A program made the translations under genes and the position numbers. The notes beneath the pieces are model-generated. The model was not told the DNA's origin. It saw nothing but the letters and a program-made list of their open reading frames with translations, and did no database searches. DNA of 5,713 nucleotides from Saprospiraceae bacterium (GTDB taxonomy: Bacteria > Bacteroidota > Bacteroidia > Chitinophagales > Saprospiraceae), in contig JALZVN010000102.1 in assembly GCA_023299965.1 (NCBI GenBank), positions 1 through 5,713 of the forward strand, in the 5' to 3' direction. This document shows positions 1 to 5,713 of this stretch, piece after piece; within the stretch, counting starts at the first letter, position 1; the number at the start of each line of letters is the position of its first letter.

Positions 1-1810
1 CCCCACTTACATCAAAATTACTCATGGACAATGCCCAACCATCCTTTAAAGCTAGAATGCCTTTTTGACCATTGTGATTGGCTACCACAAATCTCGCATC
101 TCGCTCTAAGTCTAAAGTGATCATTCCATTTCCATTCGTGTTAGCCGTCCTGATTTTTTGTTGCTGAAAATCAAAAATATCTACACTTGCGTTTGAAATA
201 GGCTGAGCAGTTCTAAGATCTAAGCAAGTAATAAACAGACTACCATCATCTCCCTTTTTCGCTAGCACACCTAGATTACTAGAATAAATCTTTCGCTTTA
301 TAAAGCGACTAGAATTATAGAATCCGCCTTTACATGGATTATCTCTATCTTGGTAAAACTCATCGTAGTAGCCACTCCGACCATAGTAGGAACTACTCCA
401 AGAGCTATAGTTTTTATTTTCATCTACTGCATTCTGTTTTAGGTCAAGTGGTTCTGTACCATCCGTACATTCTGTGATTCCATATTCTTGTCTAAAACTT
501 AATCTCACTTCGTAAATGGCTCCTTTCTCCATCTGTATGATATCGGAAAGATCTATGGCGTAGTTGCGCCATACTCCTTGGTTGGCGTTTTGGTTGAGTT
601 CTTTAAGATTGATAGAGGTCTGCTGTATTATTCTTCCTACATGATGTTGATTTCGCGGATACTTGTTTTCGTAATAGTTGTCTTGAAAATATTGCAGAAT
701 ATTATCATCAAATATTTTAAATATTTCCACATCTACTGCCCTTAAGTTGACTGCTTTGAAAGGAAACATCATGCCTTCTGATTCCGGTACGATTACTCCT
801 TTTCCTAAGAGCGCGACTTGCGGCAATTCTGCATCAAATAAGGCGGTCAATTTAGCTTCGTTTTTGAGTTGATTACCAAAGTCATTCTTGACTCCCCTAC
901 TTATTACAAACTCTTGCTTTCCTGACATATTGGATTTTGGAAAAACGCGAATAGTATTGCCTACAATTTTATAATCCAGCTCACCTTCATAGTCCTTAAT
1001 ATTGATAAGCCCTAGTAGGTCTTGCTGTGGATCTAATTTCTCAGAGAAGGTAATAGAAATTTGTTGAGGACTTGTTTTGGTCACATTTAGATCCATAACA
1101 TTAAAATCTCCAACGGCAGGCACCGTTTTTGTTTTTGTACCCGACAAGTCTGCTAAATCAATAGGTTTTCCACTATAGTCGATTTTAATCTCTTTTTGAT
1201 CTTCTCCTTTTTTAATATTATTGATAACAAATGAATGAGATTTACTACTAGTGTTTTCTTGCCATTTTATTTTTAAACTAGGCTGATTGATGCTGAAACA
1301 CTTTTTTAATTCCGTAGAAGAAATAAAATCGTTTGTCCTGACTACTCCTTCAAACTTATAAGTATTTTCTTCATTGTTATCCCAAAGCAATCCTGAAATA
1401 TCAACGGAAAAATGCTGTCGAATCGCTGAGAAAGAAAATTCAAATATCTGGTCTTCGTCTTCCAAATCTGGAAATAGACTTTCTAAATTCAACATGGCCA
1501 GATAAGACTGACCTCTTTCTAGTTTTTCACCTGGCTCAAAAACAAGTGTTGATTTATCAATGAATAAAGTACTACCTTTGATACTAGGTTCAAAGTCAAG
1601 TAGCCCATCGGCATTTGGCGTAGTAGCAAAGCCTTTAGTAAATCGAATGATTATTCTTTCCTGTATGCCCACCACACCGCTAGTGTAGCTAGAGATGAGG
1701 TCAGATTGTTTGTTTGTGATCTCTATAGGGGCAGAACTAAGGTTCGAAGAATCTTTACACGATACTACGAGGAGTATAAAAAGGCAAACTAAATGGCTTA
1801 GGTATTTCAT
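1..1810 (-). CDS. Alpha-2-macroglobulin family lipoprotein, N-terminal part (runs off left edge)
   Basis: The frame is open from the ATG at 1810 to position 1, giving 603 residues without a stop; the rest lies outside the window. The start MKYLSHLVCLF begins a lipoprotein signal peptide with lipobox VVSC, so Cys18 would be lipidated; CKDS follows. Residues of about 40-350 look like repeated beta-sandwich domains (for example RIIIRFTKGF and QQISITFSEKLDP). A Ser/Tyr/Gly-rich stretch (SSWSSSYYGRSGYYDEFY, about 465-482) lies between Cys448 and Cys493. Residues of about 515-600 read as the bMG3 domain of bacterial macroglobulins: LRTAQPISNASVDIFD, then TNGNGMITLD, then GILALKDGWALSMSNFDVSG, the point just before the MG2 domain in this family. 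Known bacterial members (the YfaS/YfhM type) are long periplasmic or surface lipoproteins thought to trap proteases, some through a thioester; that region is not in view. An in-frame ATG at 1858 would add 16 residues ahead of the signal peptide and is less likely. The family call is from recognition, not a search. Confidence 0.85.
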   Translation of the reverse strand, partial: MKYLSHLVCLFILLVVSCKDSSNLSSAPIEITNKQSDLISSYTSGVVGIQERIIIRFTKGFATTPNADGLLDFEPSIKGSTLFIDKSTLVFEPGEKLERGQSYLAMLNLESLFPDLEDEDQIFEFSFSAIRQHFSVDISGLLWDNNEENTYKFEGVVRTNDFISSTELKKCFSINQPSLKIKWQENTSSKSHSFVINNIKKGEDQKEIKIDYSGKPIDLADLSGTKTKTVPAVGDFNVMDLNVTKTSPQQISITFSEKLDPQQDLLGLINIKDYEGELDYKIVGNTIRVFPKSNMSGKQEFVISRGVKNDFGNQLKNEAKLTALFDAELPQVALLGKGVIVPESEGMMFPFKAVNLRAVDVEIFKIFDDNILQYFQDNYYENKYPRNQHHVGRIIQQTSINLKELNQNANQGVWRNYAIDLSDIIQMEKGAIYEVRLSFRQEYGITECTDGTEPLDLKQNAVDENKNYSSWSSSYYGRSGYYDEFYQDRDNPCKGGFYNSSRFIKRKIYSSNLGVLAKKGDDGSLFITCLDLRTAQPISNASVDIFDFQQQKIRTANTNGNGMITLDLERDARFVVANHNGQKGILALKDGWALSMSNFDVSG

Positions 1811-2127
1811 ATGGCTTACTAATTTTTGTGAGCTGGTCAATAGTAACTTGTCTTCCATCGAAGATAGTTAATTACACAATGCTATCTTAATTGAAATTTT
1901 TATTTTTTCCCGAATCATGTATCCTATTTCTTGTCTGCAAGATAAGCCCTAAATGAACATTGGTCTATTCATAAATACTATCCGTAGGCTTTGGGTGAGT
2001 ATATGTTTACTATAAAATAGTATTCGTAAAATTACCAGAATGGGTTTAATATTTAAATAGTATCAAAAGTTTATGGCTAGTTGCAATGATTCTTTGGCAA
2101 TCATATTGATTTCTCTATCTTAGTTCC
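1811..2127. other. Divergent intergenic region between the macroglobulin-like gene and the LON-domain gene
   Basis: This 317-base AT-rich spacer must hold the 5' regions of both divergent genes. I see no RNA gene or credible ORF in it. Small structures are visible: AATACTAT (1974-1981) is the inverse of ATAGTATT (2017-2024), and the 9-mer AAATAGTAT occurs directly at 2015-2023 and 2055-2063. In such AT-rich sequence these may be chance. A promoter-like pair for the plus-strand gene lies at its right end. No convincing Bacteroidota promoter was found for the minus-strand gene; TATCTTCG on the minus strand (just upstream of 1858) resembles the -7 motif with one mismatch but has no TTG at the right distance. 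Confidence 0.6.
2093..2123 (+). promoter_or_regulatory. Candidate Bacteroidota-type promoter of the LON-domain gene
   Basis: TTTG at 2093-2096 and TATCTTAG at 2116-2123 are separated by 19 bases. The known Bacteroidota housekeeping pattern is a -33 TTTG/TTG and a -7 TAnnTTTG about 19 bases apart; here the -7 box has one mismatch. The -7 box ends only four bases before the ATG at 2128, so transcription would start at or next to the start codon. A 6-bp inverted repeat (ATGATT 2086-2091, AATCAT 2099-2104) flanks the -33 box. This is a motif match read by eye only. Confidence 0.35.
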
Positions 2128-2769
2128 ATGATAGACTTCTTACCATTATTCCCCTTAAATCTAGTTGCTTTTCCTGGTGAACGACTCAATCTACATATTT
2201 TCGAACCCCGGTATAAGCAGCTCTTTCGAGAATGCAGAGATAATCAAATCACCTTTGGTATACCAGCCTATATCAACAACAAAATAATGGAAATCGGCAC
2301 AGAACTGAGGCTCGAATCAATAGAAAAGACCTATGAGAATGGTGAGCTAGACGTTCGAACTATAGGTGTAGGTATATTTAGAATAGAGGAGTACTATTCG
2401 CAAGCTCCAAACAAATTGTACGCTGGGGCTGATATAGAGAGACTAAAAATAAATGACCCCAAACCTGATTTAGGGCTCAACCAAGAAATATTTGTTTACC
2501 TAAAAGAACTCTTTGGCATGCTCAATATTAAGAGCAAAAAAATGCCGACTGATGCTGGTTCATTTGTTTCCTATGATATAGTCCATCATGTAGGCATGAG
2601 CATAGAACAAGAATATGATGTACTGAGAATTGAAGGAGAAAAAAAACGTCAAGAGTATATTTTAAAGCATCTTCACAAGGTGGTACCTATAGCTAAAGAA
2701 ATGGAAGTGCTAAAGGAAAGGGCTTTACTGAATGGGCATTTCAAAAAGATAATTCCTCCAAATATCTAA
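2128..2769 (+). CDS. Stand-alone LON substrate-binding-domain protein (PF02190 type)
   Basis: This 213-residue protein has no signal peptide or membrane segment and should be cytosolic. It opens with the hallmark of the Lon N-terminal domain, LPLFPLNLVAFPGERLNLHI followed by FEPRY (residues 5-29). A second conserved block, NGELDVRTIGVGIFRI (71-86), matches the part of the fold with the usual G-x-x-x-v-x-t-x-G pattern. The C-terminal third (about 115-200) is charged and probably helical. There is no Walker A/B motif and no Ser-Lys protease domain, so this is not the Lon protease. Proteins of this size with only the LON domain are common in bacteria; they are presumed to bind proteins or peptides, but their partner and reaction are not established. 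It is transcribed alone: divergent from the gene on its left and convergent with the next on its right. The ATG at 2128 places the conserved block at the usual distance from the N-terminus. Confidence 0.92.
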   Translation: MIDFLPLFPLNLVAFPGERLNLHIFEPRYKQLFRECRDNQITFGIPAYINNKIMEIGTELRLESIEKTYENGELDVRTIGVGIFRIEEYYSQAPNKLYAGADIERLKINDPKPDLGLNQEIFVYLKELFGMLNIKSKKMPTDAGSFVSYDIVHHVGMSIEQEYDVLRIEGEKKRQEYILKHLHKVVPIAKEMEVLKERALLNGHFKKIIPPNI

Positions 2770-2794
2770 TACCACTTTAAACTACAAATGGTAT
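2769..2794 (+). terminator. Weak hairpin just after the LON-domain gene
   Basis: ATACCA (2769-2774) pairs with TGGTAT (2789-2794), and TTT (2776-2778) with AAA (2786-2788), leaving one bulged C and a 7-base loop. It begins at the last base of the stop codon. There is no clear T-run after it, so intrinsic termination is uncertain; it could equally be chance. Confidence 0.25.
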
Positions 2795-3094
2795 AACTTA
2801 CTTAAAACAAGGATATTTAAGTCACCGTAGGGCATAAAAAAACCACAGGATATCAGGGTGTTTTGGACCCTCAAATGACATGGTTGGGGCGCTCAAAGTG
2901 GTTCAGTAATCTCCCTGTTCTGATACATCAGAAAACCGGACAAGTCAACGGTTTGGAGCCCGCCCTAGACACTTTTAAAGTCATCCCCAATAATAAAAAG
3001 GTAGAGTCAAAACTTTGTGATACCAAGTGGAGGTGTAAATTTATATAATAATAATCTAAATGTCAAGACATACCGCTATACATATGTTGGAATA
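2770..3094. other. Convergent intergenic region containing a GC-richer, potentially structured island
   Basis: This 325-base spacer lies between two convergent genes. The outer parts (about 2770-2845 and 2990-3094) are ordinary AT-rich sequence. The middle, 2851-2990, is about 48% G+C by hand count (67 of 140), clearly richer than its flanks. It can fold: GGGCG (2887-2891) with CGCCC (2961-2965), CTC (2892-2894) with GAG (2956-2958), AAA (2895-2897) with TTT (2952-2954), enclosing a hairpin TTCTGA-taca-TCAGAA (2918-2933). A 61-codon frame with a TTG start (2863-3048, plus) spans it, but it has no recognisable motif, no signal peptide and a weak start, so I do not call it a gene. Minus-strand frames through it are broken by stops. 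Possibilities are an old mobile-element or gene remnant, a small RNA, or a spurious composition shift. Confidence 0.45.
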
Positions 3095-4189
3095 TTAGAA
3101 TCCTTCTTGAACAGTCTTTGATTGCAGGTTGAAAAGCAGCGAAAAAACATGGGAAAAGGTACCATTCTGCTGATCTCCAACATCTGTAAAAGCATAATCA
3201 ATCTGAAAATTTTTGATCTTTACCCCTACCCCTAGCGATGGCTCTATCGTCCAAAATGGGTCGGTATTAATATCGGTATCTTGCTGCAAATTGGAGAATC
3301 CTAGCCTAAAAAAGGCAAATTGCTTATAATCAACTTCAGCGCCTATAGTGGGAGTAATACTAAATTGGTCGGTCTTTATAATGGCATTTCTTCTTCCATC
3401 AAAAGTAGCTATCAAGCTTCCTTCGATGCCCAAGCCAAAGCCTTTTGGAAGCTGCTTGTATCTTGCTATACCAAGTGTAGCTCTAGGTCTAGTCACTTCT
3501 ATGGAGTTCTCCGGCAACTCATTATCTGTGAGCTGCAGTACCTCTTGTTCCGAATCTGTAAAGTTGAAAGTCCAAGCATTGAAGGTCCCGGTGATATCGC
3601 TTACGTTGAACCCTATTTTCCACTTCTCAGTCCAGTACTGTATACCACCATCTAACCCGAATCCAAAGGCATTTGCGAAAGGGCCGATGTTTCTATATAT
3701 CACTTTTAGATTTCCTCCTACTGTCCATCTGTCAGAATCTTTAAGCAAATACTGGCTATATCCTCCAAGAAAGGCATAATCAGAAGCAGAGAATGGTACT
3801 ACATTGTCAAAATTAATGCTTCCATCCGCTTCAAAAAGATTGAGTGTATTGGGTATATCATCTACTCCAAATCGTATTAGAGACAGAGATATTGCCTTAC
3901 GATTATCATCTATTTTCTTAGTAGCGGCAAGGTAATCGAAGATAGCAACCCCCGCAAATAATTCTGCGTGCATCGCTCCGAATTGCCAATCATCGTGTGT
4001 ATTACGAACCAAGCCAGATGGATTCCAGAAGCTGGCAGTAACATCATCTGTAGAAGCTACTACCGAATTGCCTAGCGCTTGCGCACGGGCACCAACTCCA
4101 ATACTTAAAAATTCATTACTAAATGTCTGAGCATCTATACTTATCGAAGAGAGTAAGATTGTAGCAAAAAGGAGTAGCTTGTTTTTCAT
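3095..4189 (-). CDS. PorV/PorQ-family outer-membrane beta-barrel protein (PorV2-like)
   Basis: With the ATG at 4189 this is a 364-residue protein. Its signal peptide runs from MKNKLLLF to SISIDA, with cleavage expected before Gln21. The frame stays open to an ATG at 4228, but those 13 extra residues (MCLTVNGIHLKHG) would precede a normal signal peptide, so 4189 is preferred. The mature N-terminus carries the family signature GVGARAQALG (31-40) and DDVTASFWNPSGL (48-60), the form seen in PorV/PorQ-type, FadL-like barrels. RFGVDDIPNTL (106-116) recalls the PorV2 subgroup. The rest is alternating beta-strand sequence ending in FSHVFSLLFNLQ. PorV itself is the type IX secretion shuttle protein that delivers cargo to the PorU sortase; whether PorV2-like proteins do the same is not established. 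It is the last gene before a convergent spacer and is separated from the upstream minus-strand gene by a strong terminator, so it needs its own promoter. Confidence 0.85.
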   Translation of the reverse strand: MKNKLLLFATILLSSISIDAQTFSNEFLSIGVGARAQALGNSVVASTDDVTASFWNPSGLVRNTHDDWQFGAMHAELFAGVAIFDYLAATKKIDDNRKAISLSLIRFGVDDIPNTLNLFEADGSINFDNVVPFSASDYAFLGGYSQYLLKDSDRWTVGGNLKVIYRNIGPFANAFGFGLDGGIQYWTEKWKIGFNVSDITGTFNAWTFNFTDSEQEVLQLTDNELPENSIEVTRPRATLGIARYKQLPKGFGLGIEGSLIATFDGRRNAIIKTDQFSITPTIGAEVDYKQFAFFRLGFSNLQQDTDINTDPFWTIEPSLGVGVKIKNFQIDYAFTDVGDQQNGTFSHVFSLLFNLQSKTVQEGF

Positions 4190-4278
4190 ACCATGTTTAA
4201 GATGAATACCATTTACTGTTAGACACATTACTATACAAACGCTAAAAGTACGTCTTTATTTTATAGATCTGTAGCGTA

Positions 4279-4311
4279 AAAATGCAGCATATTTTACATA
4301 TGCTGCATTTT
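4279..4311 (-). terminator. Strong intrinsic terminator (13-bp perfect stem)
   Basis: Positions 4279-4291 (AAAATGCAGCATA) and 4299-4311 (TATGCTGCATTTT) are perfect inverted repeats with a 7-base loop. On the minus strand the stem ends in five T residues, as expected for an intrinsic terminator 33 bases beyond the stop codon of the lipoprotein gene (4344-5279). The plus strand also has four T at the stem end, so it could act in both directions. It separates the lipoprotein gene from the PorV2-like gene. Confidence 0.85.
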
Positions 4312-4343
4312 AAATTAATTGACTATCCGCATATTATACCTCT

Positions 4344-5279
4344 CTACTCTAATCCTAACTCTGCTCTCAAAGCAGCGTCATTGTTACCATGCTTGCTCCA
4401 GTAGTCAAGCATCTTTCTAGATTTGAAGGTTGCTGTAGTCGTCAATATCTTACGATTTGAACCAAATCCTGAATATCCCTTTTCTTGCCAGCTTTGAATC
4501 TCATGCGGAAAGTCTGATTTAAAATCAATAGTAAGCGTTCTATCATACTGCGGATAGTGTAATGAGTAGGTCGTCATCTTTCCGCTCTTTGTCAACTTAG
4601 CTTCTGCCATTACAGCATCTGGCTCTACATGCCCAAGTCTAGAAAATGTCAAGCCAGGTATCACCTTTATCTTACCTTCTGGTAAGTTATTTGGGTTGAT
4701 TCTTATGATGTTCCAAAGCTCATCTTCAAGAACAGCCTTTTGCAGCTTCACCTCTTTATCCCCTTCAGATTCGAAGTAAGAGTATTGCTCCATATTGTAT
4801 CCTCCTGATCCAAGGTTGAGTTGTGTATAAGTCTGTCCACACCATTCTTGTGCTCCAAATACTACCTTTAAAGAATGAGGGCTTTTCTTCAAATCTTGAG
4901 GTGTGAATACAGACAACATAGTAGAATATGGATATACTCCAGTATAAAACTTTCGCGTAAAATTAAGCTTCATCGATGGTACTAAATCACCACCGCTATT
5001 TCCTGGATAATCCAGCTTTACATGCTTTGAATTACTGAAAGGCTCTGTTACGAATATAGTGTTAGCCGTCCCTTCGTGGAGTTCCCCATATCTAGCTTGC
5101 TTCAAATCGTAGGTTGTAATTTCAGCTTTACCCTGATCCCAAAAGTCAGAGAACGGAGATTCCATCTGGCTATTTAGGGCCACTTCAGCTGCTAAGTACT
5201 TTTGAGTGTTTGATTCTTCGCTATTTACGCATGAGAATACACACAAACCGAGTGCTAAAAAACCAAGTATATTTTTCAT
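4344..5279 (-). CDS. Conserved Bacteroidota lipoprotein of unknown function
   Basis: This 311-residue protein starts with a lipoprotein signal peptide (MKNILGFLALGLCVFSC). The lipobox VFSC makes Cys17 the lipidated residue, followed by VNSEES, whose acidic residues recall surface-export signals of some Bacteroidota lipoproteins. The conserved-looking core is FWDQGKAEITTYDL then QARYGELHEG (46-70), followed by IFVTEPF (75-81). Other notable segments are AQEWCGQ (143-149, the only cysteine in the mature chain after Cys17) and a polar C-terminus with LDYWSKHG (291-298). I recognise the family from the GKAEI/QARYGE/HEG block. As I recall, relatives in Bacteroidota genomes are often labelled 'septum formation inhibitor Maf'; nothing here resembles the cytosolic Maf nucleotide pyrophosphatase. 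The predicted fold is mainly beta and the function is unknown. The gene is divergent from the barrel protein at 5440 and ends in its own terminator. Confidence 0.85.
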   Translation of the reverse strand: MKNILGFLALGLCVFSCVNSEESNTQKYLAAEVALNSQMESPFSDFWDQGKAEITTYDLKQARYGELHEGTANTIFVTEPFSNSKHVKLDYPGNSGGDLVPSMKLNFTRKFYTGVYPYSTMLSVFTPQDLKKSPHSLKVVFGAQEWCGQTYTQLNLGSGGYNMEQYSYFESEGDKEVKLQKAVLEDELWNIIRINPNNLPEGKIKVIPGLTFSRLGHVEPDAVMAEAKLTKSGKMTTYSLHYPQYDRTLTIDFKSDFPHEIQSWQEKGYSGFGSNRKILTTTATFKSRKMLDYWSKHGNNDAALRAELGLE

Positions 5280-5439
5280 GATATTTTTATTTTGAGATAG
5301 TATAACACTCCAAAACAGTGAAAGTTTGGTCTCCTAGTTTTCAAACAATCTCTCTTTTTAGTAACTAAATGAATGCAAAGGTGTTTTTGTACTATCGAGT
5401 AGTCAATATGACTAAATTCTCAAACAACCGCATTTTCTT
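5280..5439. promoter_or_regulatory. Divergent promoter region of the lipoprotein and barrel genes
   Basis: This 160-base AT-rich spacer must contain the 5' signals of both divergent genes. I found no pair matching TTTG-N19-TAnnTTTG on either strand. Visible small elements are CCAAA (5310-5314) facing TTTGG (5325-5329), and TCAAACAA repeated at 5341-5348 and 5420-5427. No known operator is recognised. Confidence 0.45.
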
Positions 5440-5713
5440 ATGATCAATAAACACCTTCTATTCCTAGGCTTTCTATTCGTCAGTGTTAACTCTTTTGGAC
5501 AAAGTCCATGGGTAGATGACAAGGGATCTATATATGCACAAGCAGCAGGAACATTTATCACCTATGAAGGAATATTTGACTCTGATGGCAACGGCTCAGA
5601 AAACCAATTTGAAACAAGCGATCGCACATTTGGTCTCTTTGCCTCCTATAGTGTAACCAATAAGACTGGCCTGCAAGTCAATCTTCCGTTCAAGTCCGTG
5701 AGTGCGAACGACA
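5440..5713 (+). CDS. Secreted, probable outer-membrane beta-barrel protein, N-terminal part (runs off right edge)
   Basis: The frame opens at the ATG at 5440 and is still open at the right edge (91 codons seen). An in-frame TAA at 5413-5415 excludes a longer start without another ATG. The N-terminus MINKHLLFLGFLFVSVNSFG is a signal peptide, with cleavage expected before Gln21. The mature part has aromatic-rich beta-strand segments: GSIYAQAAGTFITYEGIF (29-46), an acidic loop DSDGNGSENQ (47-56), then TFGLFASYSVTNKTGLQVNL (63-82) and PFKSV (83-87). The order 'strand, loop, strand, Y-s-v-T-n-k, then i/l-P-F-k' resembles Bacteroidota outer-membrane barrel or transporter-like proteins of unknown substrate. 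It is divergent from the lipoprotein gene. A specific function cannot be given from this fragment. Confidence 0.75.
   Translation, partial: MINKHLLFLGFLFVSVNSFGQSPWVDDKGSIYAQAAGTFITYEGIFDSDGNGSENQFETSDRTFGLFASYSVTNKTGLQVNLPFKSVSAND

Noticed and set aside
1811..1858. Longer start (ATG at 1858) for the macroglobulin-like lipoprotein
   Set aside because: The added residues MEDKLLLTSSQKLVSH would bury the lipoprotein signal peptide; MKYLSH at 1810 gives a typical one.
2863..3048. 61-codon plus-strand frame starting with TTG
   Set aside because: It has no recognisable domain, signal peptide or ribosome-binding context and a rare start codon; it is described as part of the GC-richer intergenic island instead.
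3065..3090. Terminator for the PorV2-like gene in the convergent spacer
   Set aside because: Only a 5-bp ACATA/TATGT hairpin with no following T-run is visible on the minus strand.
3320..3779. Two overlapping plus-strand open frames (3320-3655 and 3348-3779)
   Set aside because: Both lie antisense inside the PorV2-like gene, whose minus-strand product has clear family motifs; these are shadow frames.
4190..4228. Longer start (ATG at 4228) for the PorV2-like protein
   Set aside because: It would put 13 polar residues in front of a normal signal peptide that begins with MKNK at 4189.
4236..4244. TAGCGTTTG on the minus strand upstream of the PorV2-like gene as a -7 promoter box
   Set aside because: The spacing within the motif is one base too long for TAnnTTTG and no TTG lies about 19 bases upstream.
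1..5713. CRISPR array, tRNA or rRNA genes, insertion sequence, toxin-antitoxin or defence genes
   Set aside because: No regularly spaced repeats, tRNA-like cloverleaf, transposase motif or small paired ORFs were seen on either strand.

Overview
The window looks like chromosomal DNA from a member of the Bacteroidota, probably an environmental, gliding or marine-type lineage (Flavobacteriia, Cytophagales or a relative). The reasons are an AT-rich composition, a PorV/PorQ-family outer-membrane protein (a family tied to the type IX secretion system), two lipoproteins with Bacteroidota-style signal peptides, proteins whose mature form starts with Gln after the signal peptidase site, and the lack of clear Shine-Dalgarno sequences. 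The class cannot be fixed from this window.

Layout. Positions 1-1810 (minus) hold the N-terminal 603 residues of a large alpha-2-macroglobulin-like lipoprotein that runs off the left edge. A 317-base divergent spacer (1811-2127) separates it from a plus-strand gene for a stand-alone LON substrate-binding-domain protein (2128-2769). A 325-base convergent spacer (2770-3094) follows. It contains an unexplained GC-richer island with potential secondary structure. Next comes a minus-strand PorV/PorQ-family (PorV2-like) beta-barrel protein (3095-4189, with a longer but less likely start at 4228). A near-ideal hairpin terminator (4279-4311) isolates it from the upstream minus-strand gene for a conserved 311-residue lipoprotein of unknown function (4344-5279). 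A 160-base divergent spacer leads to the first 91 codons of a secreted, probably outer-membrane beta-barrel protein on the plus strand (5440 to the right edge).

Four of the five genes encode envelope proteins: two lipoproteins and two predicted outer-membrane barrels. The fifth is a cytosolic protein-quality-control-type domain. Nearly all neighbours are divergent, convergent or separated by a terminator, so this is a run of single-gene transcription units and not one operon. No mobile element, CRISPR array, tRNA or rRNA gene was recognised. I found no convincing new multi-gene system. The items most worth a second look are the GC-rich intergenic island at about 2845-2990, the PorV2-like protein, and the orphan lipoprotein family at 4344-5279.
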